Of a DNA stretch of 64,000 nt, positions 1 to 14,860 are shown one piece after another. Location of the stretch: contig NC_083646.1 of assembly GCF_963576545.1 (NCBI RefSeq), positions 11,242,991-11,306,990 of the forward strand, in the 5' to 3' direction. Source of the stretch: Limanda limanda (lineage: Eukaryota; Chordata; Actinopteri; Pleuronectiformes; Pleuronectidae). Position 1 is the first letter of the stretch. The number at the start of each line of letters is the position of its first letter. A model generated the notes under the pieces. The model saw only the letters and a list, made by a program, of their open reading frames with translations, was not told where the DNA came from and ran no database searches. Made by a program: the position numbers and the translations under genes.

Positions 1-54
1 CGCCAGCAGCTCACACAGCTGGGACAGCACCGTCTTAGGACTACTGTCATTCAC
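1..54 (-). CDS. GluN2 subunit coding exon 2, truncated by the window edge
   Basis: Eighteen codons are visible, reading VNDSSPKTVLSQLCELLA, after a TGCCAG acceptor (AG at 56-55). Phase 0 matches the exon 1 donor. GluN2 amino-terminal domains have an N-x-(T/S)-x-P-(K/R)-S motif followed by a Cys-containing helix at this point. That Cys normally forms a disulphide inside the domain. Confidence 0.8.
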   Translation of the reverse strand, partial: MNDSSPKTVLSQLCELLA

Positions 55-1585
55 CTGGCACGTGTGGTAGAGGAAGAGGACAAAGAGAAACACAAATAGA
101 GATGGATTAGGACAGTGGCAAGAGTATGGAGCCAGAACAGTCTCAAAAGTAATACATGTACACAGAAATGAATACATGCGCAAAAAAGATCCACAAATGT
201 ATTTGGGGTTTATATATATATATATGTGACTCAAAACACAAATACATTTTCAATGCACACACAAATATGTTTCATTCCATATATAAGTAAAAAAAATTCA
301 CATGTAAAACATAAGATTCATAAACATATTTCCGAAAAAAAATTCACAAATATATGCATGTAAAAGTATTTGCAATCTTCATCAAATACATATTTGGAGC
401 TTGTTACATTCATATATAAACTGTGTGTGAGACTTTTGAGACTACCCTGACGTGACTCTGATCCACAAATGCGTTCTTTCTAAGAGGGGATTGTGTTTTG
501 AGTCACATATATATATATAAATCCCCAAATACATTTGTGGATCTTTTTTGCGCATGTATTCATTTCTGTGTGCATTTATTACTTTTGACACTGTTCTGGC
601 TCCATACAAGAAGGTTTGGCCAACTAGGGCATGATGTCTTGTCGAATTAAAAGCACTTTGTAAATGCAGGTCCAACAGTTTATATATGAATGTAACAAGC
701 TCCAAATATATATTTGATGAAGATTGCAAATATATTTTACATGCATATATTTGTGAATTTTTTTTCTATTTGTGTGTGCATCGGAAATATGTTTATGAAT
801 CTTATGATTTACATGTGAATTTTTTTTACTTATATATGGAATGAAACATATTTGTGTGTGCATTGAAAATGTATTTGTGTTTTGAGTCACATATATATAT
901 AAATCCCCAAATATATTTGTGGATCTTTTTTGCGCATGTATTCATTTCTGTGTGCATTTATTACTTTTGAGACTGTTCTGGCTCCATACAAGAAGGTTAG
1001 GCCAACTAGGGCATGATGTATTGAGTTATCTTATTCACATGGAAGGTGTGTGTAGTATGCATGACATGTCTGGCGAGCAATACAAGCTGTGGTCAAAGAG
1101 CAGAGCCAGACTCATTCAGCAGAGCCAACACAACATCAGCAGTGTGCAGCCCATTCAGCTCCAATAATGAGGGTGAGTATGAATAATGGATGGTCATTGT
1201 TATTCCCTTCCATCGAGTCGGGCTGGATGAGCAGTAGGTAGAGGAGACAGTGTCCAACCTGTAGCCAGATGACATTCGCAGAGCCCCACTGGGTGACCAC
1301 GCTCTCCCCCAGGGAGCCGTACACCCGGCCGAACCCCGGGTAGAGGACCCGGCCCCCGGACCCCGACACCGACGCCTCGGCCGCCCCTGTAGCACCAGCG
1401 TGGATCACGGCGATGTTGAAGTTCATCATGGCCCCTGCATCACGCTCCCGCGGACTGGGCCGGAGCAGGAGGTGGGGGGAGGCGTCCACCAGACCTGTCC
1501 ACTCTGCCAGGACCAATAGGAGAGAGAGAGTAGGTATGGCGACCATGGCAACCTGCCGAGGGGGGGAGGCAGATATATATCGCAC
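1..1585 (-). CDS. NMDA receptor GluN2-type subunit gene, 5' end only (two coding exons, partial)
   Basis: This is the start of an ionotropic glutamate receptor GluN2 subunit, which forms glutamate-gated, Ca2+-permeable channels with GluN1 at synapses. Coding exons are complement(1259..1585) and complement(1..54); the gene runs off the left edge. Joined in phase 0, they give a signal peptide, then the first beta strand of the amino-terminal domain (FNIAVIHAG), then VIWLQ joined to VNDSSPKTVLSQLCELLA. The last part matches the GluN2 pattern in which a strand is followed by N-x-(T/S)-(D/S)-P-(K/R)-S/T and a (Q/H)-(L/I/V)-C-(D/E)-L-(L/M) helix. By eye, GAAEA and QLCELL fit GluN2D slightly better than GluN2C. 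Human GRIN2C and PITPNC1 both lie on chromosome 17q, which favours grin2c. I therefore leave the subtype open. Pore and ligand-binding domains are outside the window. Confidence 0.8.
55..1258 (-). other. First coding intron of the GluN2 gene
   Basis: This 1204-nt intron lies between the two GluN2 exons. Most of it is AT-rich and occupied by the fold-back repeat at 124-989. The remainder shows no other gene or RNA that I recognise. Confidence 0.75.
124..989. mobile_element. Fold-back (large inverted repeat) element with an internal direct duplication
   Basis: Positions 124-424 and 675-989 are near-identical inverted arms of roughly 300 bp separated by a spacer of about 250 bp. The outer ends read GTATGGAGCCAGAACAGT inward on the left, and its complement on the right. 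The spacer holds a third partial copy (about 487-637), a direct repeat of 869-1019 that runs about 30 bp past the right arm's end (GGCCAACTAGGGCATGATGT in the right copy; one base differs in the spacer copy). AAGA flanks the arms on both sides but is also present inside the duplicated unit, so it is weak as a target-site duplication. No transposase is encoded. It is probably a non-autonomous fold-back or MITE-like element; the superfamily is not assigned. Confidence 0.75.
1259..1585 (-). CDS. GluN2 subunit coding exon 1 (signal peptide and start of amino-terminal domain)
   Basis: The exon has 109 codons and ends in phase 0 at a CAG/GTTGGA donor (GT at 1258-1257). Reading on past that point gives a frame with no family resemblance, which supports the splice. 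There are two candidate starts: the ATG at 1585 and an in-frame ATG at 1546. The second gives a cleaner signal peptide, MVAIPTLSLLLVLAEWTGLVDA, with the hydrophobic core straight after the start, so I prefer it without being certain. A basic, Ser/Pro-rich linker precedes the first strand of the bilobed amino-terminal domain. The exon is GC-rich, unlike its AT-rich intron. Confidence 0.8.
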
Positions 1586-3611
1586 TAAGAGAGGGTGCCT
1601 GAAAGAAAGAGAGAGAGAGCAAGAGAAGAATAAGAAGAAGAAAAAGAAGAAGAAAGTGAAGAAGAAGCGAGAGAGGAAGAGAAGTTAGTTCGACTTGTGT
1701 GGTTTTGGGCTGTGAGGTGATGAGTTTGAGCTTTGGTTGGAGAACAAGCTGGACGGGGAATATGAAAAGCAAAGGGGGGGAAAAAACAACAGAGGGAAGG
1801 GAAAAGAAAGCGAAGCACAGAGAAGATGAAATGGGTTCTATTTAGGCTGCAGGCTGAGAAAGAACAATATAAGGAGAAACAGAAACTGGCCGTTAGAGGG
1901 AAGGAGGGTGAGAGGGAGAGCGAGTTAATAGCAGCCCGAGACAAAGATGGGGACGGAGGTGGTTATTGTGCTGCATGAATGATAACCACAATTAAGATCA
2001 CTGTAAACACCCTCGCCCTCACACAGCTGCAACCACACACAGACACATGCATGCAAGTGTGTGTAAGAACACACACACACACACACAAGATAAATGCATG
2101 GACCCACAATGCCCGGAGAGCAGCTTAATGATAAAGAGATAGGAGGGTTAATGCAGTACATACAAACATACACACACACACACACACATACAAACACACA
2201 CACACACACACAAACAACCATACAGAGAGATAATGACTACCTGGGAGATAGCAGGGCACACACAAAAACACAGCACATCATTTTCAATTTACTTCTTGTG
2301 CCAACTGCCCTCCCTCCCTTTCTCCATTTCCGTCTCACTTTCTCCCCTCCCTCCCCCTCCCTCTCTCTCCCGTACACACTCTGTCTTTTCATATTCCCAA
2401 TCACTTCTCCCTATTTTCATGGCTTCAGTTACCAAACACAATTGCGCTGATGAACAGCAGCCCGCTGACATAATATTCCCTCTAAAGTCAATCCCGCCCT
2501 TTCTTCCCCTCCATGTTCTTTTATTTTCCGTCTTCATCCGACTCTCCACTCTTTGTCACACTCTGCCGATTCCTTGACCCTGATCAGTATTGTAGGAAAT
2601 GAAATGAAATGAAATAGAAAGTTACAAAAAAAAGAGGAGAGGTGGCTGAGAGGAACAATTAACTGATGGAATGAAAAGGGGAAGCAAACATGTACGAGAG
2701 CTGTGAGTAATGTGTCGAATATAGAGTGTATATAACTAAAAGAAGACGGACTGACCAGGTGGAGGGGTAGAGGACAAGGGGAAAAGGAGAAGGCCGAGCG
2801 CGGTGGGGTAAAATATGTGAGGAGAGTAGCAGGAAAAGAATTATTGATTACTGGGATGTGTATACGTGTTTGGCTTAAACAAATACACTGCCAAATCTGT
2901 TTTGAGTGACATGGCTGTATACACATGTGTGTGTGTGTGCAGAGACAGAGCGGTGGAATGAGATAGAATGAGAGGGCGAATGAGGGAGGCGAATAGATTC
3001 AAGTAAGAAAAGGAGATGGAGGTGTGGAGCGATGGGGAGAGACAGACCTGTTAGCAGGAGAGAGAGAACAGGAGAATGTAATAATGAAGGGGAGAAGGAG
3101 AAAACAGGGCTTTGTTGTTTAGTTTTTTTATCTTTTTTATGTCTTTGAAGCAAGGAAGACGTGGAGAAGAGGAGAGAGGAAAAGGACAGAGACACTGACG
3201 GCGAGAGCTGAAAATGAGAGTTAGAGCTGCAGGAATACAGTACATCATATCATTTGGTGAAGATGTATTCCACAGTGCCGAGCTCTGAGCCATTAACTGT
3301 TAGGCCTGTCACTGTATTTCACTCTCATGAGGTGTTTACGTTGCACTGCTCCGCCGGTGTGTGCCATTCCACCACGGCGAGCCTGGTTGGAGGTGTGAAC
3401 ACATTGTGTTACTGTGCACGCTATCCACTTTCCGCAGAGTGTACACCGCCTGTTATCGAACGCGCCACTGCAAAGTCCCACTGAGGCAATGCTAAGTACA
3501 AGCGAATTATAACCAGCTCCTTATCTAAATGTACTTTACTGTACAGTTCATTATGTGCTCCATTTGGTGAAATTCTGTAAACTGCAGTGAGGGGGCTAAC
3601 AGCAAGCAAGC

Positions 3612-3646
<35 letters not shown>

Positions 3647-3974
3647 GGAGGGAATGGAGAGTGGGAGAAGGAGAGAGATGACTGTTTCATTTGATTTGCT
3701 ACCATAAATTAATCTTTTGTTAGAATGCAAATGCTCACATTAAATGTTTCCCTTCTTAGCTTTAAAAACAACCCTCTCCAGTCTTTGGAGCCTGTTATAA
3801 CATACTGCGTACATATTCGGTAAGCCGACAAACCCAGTAAATGTTTAAGTTGGGATCAATTAGTTAAAAAGCCTCAGGATTTTTGTTTTCCTCTAACAGG
3901 TTTAGAAGTAAGGATTTAGTAAGATGATGTTATTACACTGCGATCTTCTCATCATCTCTGAAATCACATGTAAA
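1586..3974. other. Region 5' of the GluN2 gene: GA/CT-rich and CA-rich, no gene recognised
   Basis: On the plus strand 1600-1930 is purine-rich, which is CT-rich in the direction of GluN2 transcription. It probably contains the GluN2 5'UTR or promoter, but no TATA box or start site can be fixed. Interrupted CA arrays lie at 2060-2086 and 2169-2212, a CT-rich block at 2300-2400 and a CA array at about 3608-3645. Open frames here are low-complexity. Confidence 0.6.
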
Positions 3975-4258
3975 TTCACTAGATCGGATCGGCAGATAAT
4001 TGCACACACTGATAAATATCAGTCCCTAACATGCCAGATTTTCTTTCATCAAGATCCATTGATAAGGAATAATAATAAGATGTTGCAGAATGGCCAATGA
4101 TGAACGCAGGGGGAACAAAATCCTAAACCTGTCATACATTTTAATGGATTCCTTCCTCTAAATTTCATGGTAAAAAAAAGTTTCTGTAATCCTGCTAACT
4201 AATAAACAAACAAACAACAACAACGAGAAACAAACATAACCTCCTTGACAGATGTAGA
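3975..4258 (-). repeat. Dispersed teleost repeat, family 1 copy A (ends in CCTCCTTG-type motif)
   Basis: Starts near ATTCACTAGATC and runs through CACTGATAAATATCAG, a catcaagatcca segment and a caatcctgctaactaa-type segment to AACCTCCTTG. The same ordered landmarks recur in copies at 31796-31940, 37738-37985, 48888-49206 and 56333-56585. It is old and diverged and has no coding capacity. The family name is not assigned. Confidence 0.6.

Positions 4259-6573
<2,315 letters not shown>

Positions 6574-6648
<75 letters not shown>
6574..6648. repeat. Pure (CTG)25 trinucleotide tract
   Basis: Seventy-five bases of uninterrupted CTG (CAG on the minus strand). On the minus strand it would encode poly-Ser, poly-Ala or poly-Gln depending on frame, with no supporting coding context. 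It is treated as a microsatellite. Confidence 0.97.
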
Positions 6649-6649
<1 letters not shown>

Positions 6650-8817
6650 CTCCCGCACACTTGATGCCGTGGCTATCATGAGCCATTTCAGTGACAAACG
6701 ATGGAGTCATCTATCAAATCTTTGTCCCACCAAGTCTACGGAGGGAAAATGCAACACAATATTTATAAATTAAACATGCCACAGGCTGATAATCAGATTA
6801 AAGCTGGTCGCTCTCATAAACGTGACACCAATTTTTATGTGGCACCGATAGCGGCTGGCTGATATGCAATATGGGAAACAAAGATTGTGGTGTTCAAATG
6901 TAAGACTGATGTAAGACACACAGGGTCACAAATATAAGAATATGTCTTTTGTTCAACCATAAGATTACATATCTATGAGGCTCTTTATATTTTTCTTTTT
7001 TTTTTTTTAAAACAAAAAACTACTGTAAATGGTGCAAAATGAAACTGAAGGCTTTCACAGTTTATGCCAGTGAATGGAAAACAATCTTATTTCATATGAG
7101 CTGTTCTTTTTACAGGAGTGAAATCTCCACTAAGGCTCAGCATGTCAACACTTTTTCCCGGCAGGTAGTCACTCTTTATGCCCACTATATTTTCTAACCT
7201 TTTAAAGGAACAAAATGAAACAGTCACGTTGACATCTCACTCGGATGTTTGTTCACGAATTTTATTCTGACATTTACAGTCCCTTTAATTCCCTTTAATG
7301 GTCGCAGAAAAACTCACCTCACTCCGGTTCACAGTAGGTTCACAATTTCTTTCCCGTTATTTCAAATACATTCTTTATGGCTTCAGATTAAAACACTTCT
7401 GCCAAGAGACAGTGTCAATTAATTGGACTTCACTTCTGTACATTCAGGGGATACATTTCATTACTTGAATGGGAGGACACTCCTTGTTTCTCTTCCCTCT
7501 ATGGATTGATGGAAATGAGATGAAGCTGACCCCGGACCCCTCCACAGCAAAGCACTAACAAATCTGACCTAATTTTTAACAAAAAGGAAAAATGTCTCCA
7601 GTCCTCCCCACTGTGGTTTTCGGCACGCTAGACCATGACAAGCAGTGATGGGAAATCACATCCATTACAGATGATTATTACTGAAATATTTGACATTACC
7701 ACTTCTCATCTCTCTAACTCATAACATTCAGCACGGGGTATATAATTACCTAAGTGGAGAGTGTGTTTAATCTTGCTTTGATATAACCTCATAGATGTCA
7801 AGCAATTGTAGTGATGTTTGAAATTGAACTCCGGTAAGGTGAGAGGAAAACCAGGTGATAAAAGTAAAGGCCTGTCAGTGGCTTCCATTTGCTTTGTTAT
7901 ACAGCCGGGGCATCTTGAATATTCACATTGTTTGTGTGTGTCTGTTTGAGTGTGTGTTTGCCCTCATGCGGGGGTGTGTATGTGTGTGTGTGCGTGTTAT
8001 CTTTCCAACTGTCATTCATTCAATCCTCAGTATTCTGCAAACTCCCTCACACTTATCTTATTATACAGGAACCACAAACACTCATCTGTGTATGAATGAT
8101 ACACACAAATATTTTTTTTTTAAACTGATAAACACGTATCCATTCAGAAAAAAAGGCTACAAATGTTCTTCTACCCTCATGTGTGTTCAGACATAAATAT
8201 CAGTAAGGTCAAATGCTCTCAAGTGGAAAGGCCAGTGTCTGGGGATCGTGCATCAGAATATGCTGGGTATTATTCCAGTATGCCTAACTGGCCTATATCA
8301 ACTCCAGTTGAATGGATTCTTAAGGACACTGCACAGTTTGTCTGCCCACTGCCAGTGCCAGTTTAATTTAAGTATTTACTTTAAAGACGCCCAAGAAGCG
8401 AGAATATTTAATTTCCCCACCTCAACACCGGACGACTAAAACAACTTGGTCTGGCCCGTCCCTACTGCTACCAAGTTAATTATAACAACACATAACTTAC
8501 TGGATTCAATGTCTTTGTAAATGGTGTCATGTAATTGCTTTTTTCCCCCCACAAATCCTCTGTCAAGATGTCCTTTCAACACACGACCCGGGGGATTATC
8601 TTACTGTGTTTGTTTTAATAGGCATCATGTCTCACTCCTCAACCTTTTATATGCATCCAGAGACTCTGAGGGCTTTGTTCTCAGGGAAAATTTGCTTCAA
8701 TATCAGAGCACTGTCATTGCTGTGCAATCATCTAAGAATAAACATGCATGCGCGCAGTGCATTTACATAATGTACTGTACATTCATGAATGAAATTTTTG
8801 GCTGATAGTTGTTTTTG

Positions 8818-8822
<5 letters not shown>
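6649..8822. other. Intergenic, no feature recognised
   Basis: AT-rich, with only short frames. Interrupted GT runs lie at about 7930-8000. Nothing else was identified. Confidence 0.5.

Positions 8823-8870
<48 letters not shown>
8823..8870. repeat. (CT)n microsatellite
   Basis: About 24 uninterrupted CT units. Confidence 0.97.
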
Positions 8871-8872
<2 letters not shown>

Positions 8873-11700
8873 AACAAGCACTGAGATTGAAATCAGGAAC
8901 AAATTGGATGGAAGATTCTCAGCAGATGTGAAGAGACGGTAGAAATAAGCATCTGAATATTCAGACATGAAGAGAATCATTAACAAATACGGGTTTTAAT
9001 AAAAATAACGTTAAACCAATGAATTTTCCTAATCCGTGCCGAGCCAGCTAGAGTGTTGCTCTACTCTGCTTGCACCAGCGCTTCCGTCAATTCCCTCATT
9101 GATTGGCCAGACACTGGGATCACCTGCCAGATCTAAATCAGTCACTAATTAAAAGAGCGAGATGACAAGCAGCCGACACTGCAGCCCTTCAGGACCTCTA
9201 AGGTGAAACATTGTGTTACAGCCACAAACTCAAAGCTGCTCGAGACTCTCGGCAGAAACAATAAACACACCTAACTCTTGTTAATCTCATTCTGAGAATA
9301 AACAGATTAAAGTGTTGTAGGAAACCTCTGATAACTATGGTCACACACAGGCTGGTGCAAACACACACACACACAATCACAGGAGAAAATGCATGTACAA
9401 AGTTGACACGCTCAGATGAGTGTGTACAGTTAGTCTGTCACATTTACACAAGCACACACGAGCATTTAACAAATTTTAAAACGAGAGGGAAATGGTAAGC
9501 CGGTCTCTTTCAGGAGCAGGTGTCACATGTTGCCATATTCTGTCTGCTTAGAATCAAACGCTGCATAACAATGCTGGGTGCAGGTTTGAGCTGCATTCAC
9601 AGCACATCTGGCTCTACCCCCGCTCATAACCAAAGGTGTTAGAAACACTTCTGTCAGCCTATCCTATAAACGCAGGTGGATCAGTGGGGCTCAGGAAGTG
9701 AACTCCCATGCAGACGGGAGACCAACAGGGGAGAGGAATTTTGAGGCTCGAGACCAGTGAAGATTTCTCAGATGATTCTCCAGAGCAAGAGGTGGTGAAA
9801 GGTTAGTGAAGGGAATGTCAGAAGAACCCACAGTGTTGTCTTCACACAGCCAAATCCAGAGGCCCACTCCGCCTGTGATGTTTGTTTCTCTGAAGTGAAT
9901 ATGGAATACCTGTCTTCTCCGGTATTTCTCCCCGAGTCTTGACACATGAAGCTGCAGCAGCTCATCAGAGAGGTGTTCCACTAGTCTGAGATGGCCACAG
10001 CCTCTTTATCATGGCTTCACGTCACATCATACTGTACAGAACGCAATAATGAGCAGCCTCAGGGGGGGGGAAGTGTTCATGCCATGAGGTATCAGAAATT
10101 TCTGACAGCTACGACTTTATGCCCAGAAAAAAAGAGGAGGGGGAAAAAAACAAGTGGCAAAATGCCTGAGAAGCCACCATTGAAAAGTAGTCACACCAAA
10201 ATAAAATCATATCTTAACTCTCGTACTGTGAATTCAGCTCATTAAAACAGAGCTTCATGCCGTTTCTCTGCAGTTTCTCTTGTAATGAATATGTAGAACA
10301 TGAATGTAGCTAATTTAAGCCTCATTTAGCTCATCAGCTGTGGTGACTAAACGTCTTGGATGAGGTCCGGGTACACAGAATGGTTTCACTGTGTTTGATG
10401 ACTCAACATTATTGAGTCAGAAGTAACACACGTGTGCAGGATCAATGCATGCACACACATATGTACTCACAAAAAAACGATCAATCTCCACAGGTACCGC
10501 TGCACAGTTCTGTGATCAGCAGACGTAATATTTGCTTATGGATCACGCAGAGTATCCAGTGCCAGTGATTGATCTGCTCGCTATTTCCCTTCACTGCTCA
10601 GTGCAAAATGTGCGTGTTTGTATTTCTCAATGCTGCAGCCTCTGATAGAGAACATGCCACGGTTAACACTGAACCGATCGCATAACAATCAACGTGATCA
10701 GCACCGGGCCAAGGATCGGGTCATTTATTGGCTCGTTTCCACAGAAAAAAATAGATTGTAATTGCTATTACATAATTGAAAAGAGTGCATTCACTCCTAA
10801 TCATCTTTCAGTAGACAGACCGAAGAAGAAATTCAAAGTGAAAACTGTCTGAATTTGAATAATGAAGCTTCACAACCTGAATGGAGAACAGATTAATCCT
10901 GAATCAGATCACCTGCATTCCACATGCAGTGAACATTTTGTTCTTTTCAGTGTAAAAAAACCTGGAGAGGGTCTGCAAGACTCGTCTCGGATCACAGGGC
11001 CTAGCTTTGGACGCTTGAGCAATTTACAAGTTAAAACAAATTAAAACAAGTCTAGTAACATCAAACCATCTCCACCCGAGGCTTTCTTCCATCTCTGCAC
11101 CGATGTTCTTTATTCCATCCCTGTCTTCCCCTCCACGTTGTGCTATAGATAACACGCTGTGCAAATTCCATTCAGGTACAAACGCGCACATTTGCATTTG
11201 TAACAGCTGTATAGTCGGGCCCCTGTTGAGGAAAGAATTTCCTATTCAAACTCAGAAGAGAAACAGAGCAAGGCTATTTTTATAGGAAGTGATAAGGCAA
11301 TAAAACAGGTTCAACTTTGCACCTGGTACTGGCACCTAGTAAATCCGGCACGGTCACTCCAGTACAAAGACTGCTATAAATGCCGGCTCCCAGGCTCTTG
11401 GAGAAGAGAATGGCGAAGGGTTTTAAAAAAGCCGTCCCTACATGGAACGTGAGGAAGTCTCACAGATCAGGAGGCATGACACAGCAGCCCAGGGTGACAT
11501 GCGACATGGGCCGCAGACACCGGCTAACATAGTTTTTATAAATGCCCCCATATCCTCTTTTTAATAACCACTTATGCTGTCATTTCCTGACCCATCCATC
11601 ATCGTGTAGGTCCGCACCACACTGCTGCAAACGGCCGCGTGCCGCAAAGTGGTCCTGCACATCTCACCATATGATTTCATTGCTTCTCCTCATCCTCCTT
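8871..11700. other. Intergenic, no feature recognised
   Basis: Non-repetitive sequence of mixed composition with no convincing open frame. Parts could be conserved regulatory DNA, but this cannot be judged from one sequence. A short CA run lies at 9359-9374. Confidence 0.5.
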
Positions 11701-11716
11701 GTGTGTGTGTGTTTGT

Positions 11717-11776
<60 letters not shown>

Positions 11777-11947
11777 ATGTAGTGTGCGCATATACTGTAG
11801 TATGCAGTCAGATGAATATATACAGTACAGTATATATATGAGTGTGGATCCCATGGGTGAGATCCCAAGGACCCCTCTCATCAACCCTTGTGTGTGTGCT
11901 AGTGTGGAAATATGCCATTCGTTGTGTGTGTATTTTGGGGTATGCTC

Positions 11948-12007
<60 letters not shown>

Positions 12008-12230
12008 TGTGTGTGTGTGTGTGTGATACAATACCCAAGAGTATTTGCCTGAATGTACTTTGAGTGTGTGTGACTGGGTATTGCATGCAGCCATGTGAAG
12101 CATGCATGCCTGCTAGCTGCCTCCAGACTTGTATTCCCAAAACAAGCCGCAGGGCTTTGGGCTTTGGGCTCAGGTTTGTGTGTGTGTGTGAGTGTGTGCG
12201 TGTGTGTGTGTGAGTGTGTACGTGCGCACC
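11701..12230. repeat. Cluster of GT microsatellites
   Basis: Long GT tracts lie at about 11701-11775 and 11950-12024, with a shorter interrupted GT/GA tract at 12175-12225. They are separated by unique sequence. Overlapping open frames are repeat artefacts. Confidence 0.95.
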
Positions 12231-13130
12231 TGTTTGATAGAGGCTGTGTGCAAGGAGTGCTCGCTAAATTCTCCCTCACTGCTGTGTGTGTTTGTACCTG
12301 TCTGTGTGACTTTGTTTATGAATGTGTCCGTCTTCCCGCCTGTCCATCTGTCTGTCTGCTCATACCGCCACCTGTTTGTTGAATGACTTCCTGTTATTCC
12401 ATCCACACTGTGTGCTTGACTGTCTTTGCTTTAGTCCTGCTCCAGAGTCGGGCTGTAGCTGCACCACAGGGTCTTTTAACCATAGCAGCTGCTACTTCAC
12501 TGAAGAGAAACCCTCAGATATGCTGCCCAGCTTATATTTAAGTCATTCCCTCAGTTTCTAAGGCATAATTTTGTTTTGATATTGATTATCATCACACTGA
12601 ACCGTTAAACTGGATTTCATCACAGCCAAAGAATCAAAGAAGACCTCGTACCTCTCCCATCAACACTGCCATTCAGGGTTTGATTGACATCTCCCAATGC
12701 GACACAAATGAAACCCAGATTCTCATCGTGGAAGTAAATCATTTCAGATCTTTCTGCAACTTGTCATAAGGAAGTGCATCATAATGTCACTATTACATCC
12801 AATTAGTGCTAGGTACTTAGAGTTGTCACCGAACGCTCGGCAGCTGTGACAGAACACATCGGCAGAGATCTGCTCTACCTTCACTAATGTTGATAAGAAA
12901 TTTGTTTTTCTAATGTTGATGAGCAGATACTAACGTGTTTCAAGTCGAAGAATATCTAATTTCGCATTGGTTTTCACTTGAAACTTAAATACATGCAGAA
13001 AATTCTTCGCCGCTAATGATACCCATCTACTTGCATGGCTGCAAATAACTACTTTTCCTGTCTGCTAAGCTGCATATAATCATAAGCTTAATGAAATGTG
13101 TGGGGGGGGGGAAACCTCAGGCTTATGCCC
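12231..13130. other. Intergenic, no feature recognised
   Basis: Short frames only; a poly-G run lies near 13101-13110. Confidence 0.5.
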
Positions 13131-13360
13131 TGAGAGTCACGGAGGTGCTGGCGGCAATCCCAGCTGACTAGAGGCAAGAGGTGGGGTACATGTGGACACA
13201 AACAACCATTCACACTCACACCTCACCCCAATTTGTCTTTAGACTGTGGGAGGAAGCCGGAGAACACATGACACAGGGAAAACATGCAAGCTCCACACAG
13301 AAGGAACCCTGCTGAACCTTTGTGCTGTGAGGCTCTACCCACTGCACCACTGTGCCACTG
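13131..13360 (-). mobile_element. Decayed LINE-type 3' region repeat, family 2 (minus orientation)
   Basis: Contains in order ATCCCAGCTGACT, ACAACCATTCACACTCACAC, ACTGTGGGAGGAAGCCGGAG, ACATGCAAGCTCCACACAGA and CACTGCACCACTGTGCCAC. I recognise this series from a very abundant fish repeat usually found as 3' ends of retroelements. The related copy at 63120-63395 is in the opposite orientation. The subfamily is not assigned. Confidence 0.7.
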
Positions 13361-13630
13361 GGAAGAATGTGTTCATTACAATTTTCCCAGGGTCTAATGT
13401 GATGTCCTCAAATGCCTTTTTCTGTCCCACCTGCAACACCCCAAAGAGAATCTCGAGAAGCAGAGAAACAAAACAAAAAGACACATCCGAGATGCTGATA
13501 ATTAGCGTATAGTTATATAGTGCCCAAAGTTTCCTCAGGGCTCAGCCTATGACACAACAAAATGTTTATATTTATGTCTGTTTATGACAAGGTTAATACA
13601 GTTAGTATAAATAACCCACAACATTTCCAG
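13361..13630. other. Intergenic, no feature recognised
   Basis: No open frame or repeat that I recognise. Confidence 0.4.
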
Positions 13631-13760
13631 TTTATTCCCGTTAATTCCCGTTAATTCCTGTTAATTCCCTTAATTCCCGTATATTCCCGTTAATTCCCAG
13701 TTAATTCCTGTTAATGGAAAGTCTCCAACTTTGAATATTCCCGGAATTTTGCAACCCTAC
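13631..13760. repeat. TTAATTCCCG decamer minisatellite plus flanking repeat
   Basis: About eight variants of TTAATTCCCG/TTAATTCCTG lie in tandem at 13631-13716. They are followed by a segment reading ATTCCCGGAATTTTGCAACC. The array plus this tail looks like the end of a dispersed fish element and not an isolated minisatellite. Confidence 0.75.
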
Positions 13761-14860
13761 TGAGAATATTTGAGGTTGAATTTTTCTTTTTGACAAAGAT
13801 AATTAAGCAATAGCCAAAACCATTGCTAATTATTTTTATGCTGATTGACATACTAATAAACAATTCATCAACTAATTAGCTCTGATGTAATTGAGATCTA
13901 ACACACTTTGTGTTTCCTCAGTTTATACCCAGATGATTCCAAAAGGGTCGACAGCAATGAAACATGACTTTGTCGCTTTTCTGTTTTTACACTTTCACAA
14001 AGACCTCCATTGTTGTTTCTGTCGGTACTTTATGGTTAATTTTGTATTTTCCGTTAGAGATGTGTGAAATCGCAAAGTGACTGATTCAAGTTTCATGTTC
14101 GAGCAATTACTGAAACTGAACAGCTACATTCATCTCTTTTTTTAGGTCTGAAAGGCCACTTCTTTCCAAAAAGTCACTTCATGCATTAAATGACCTTATG
14201 ATTGCACTGAAGTATTTAATTTAGACTTCAGTTGACTTGAGGCTGCCGAGCAGAATCAATGTGATGAATTGTGTCCCCTGCTGATTCCAGAAGACAATTC
14301 TTCCTGAAATAATAGATTTATTTAACGAGTCCTTGTTATCAGAGAAAATATGGATTTGTGGTGAATGATTTTGACGTAGTTGTAGCTGTGAGTCAGCTCC
14401 CCGAGGAATTTGAATAAAAACCAAATACCACATTCAGATAATTGGTCAAGAAAATCCCACCTCACATGACACCCCACACCCCCCACCATTCATTGTGGGC
14501 ATGCCACTGCTCCAGGCCAAAGTGAATAAGCAACACGTGTATCGATACGAGCCGAGGCAGAGTCCAGAGGAGAACACCGGCAGAGGGGGAGTACTGTAAT
14601 CGCTCCAAAACACCAGCCTCTGATCTCGTTAAAGACTAATTGATGTTCTATGTTAACGAGCTTTACCTTAATTAGTGGTATTAAAAAGAACACTGGGTGC
14701 AACGCGTGGAGAGAGGGTGGGAGAGGGAGGGGGGGGTTGGGGTGGGCCTGCAGGATTGAGGAAACCATCCCACTAATGTTGCATCAAACAAATGATGAAA
14801 GGAGGAGGCGGGCGAACGAGAGGGGAAAAGGAAACCGTGCAATCAGGAAGTCACGGGTTG
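13761..14860. other. Intergenic, no feature recognised
   Basis: AT-rich sequence to about 14450, then gradually G-rich. No gene is supported. Confidence 0.5.
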
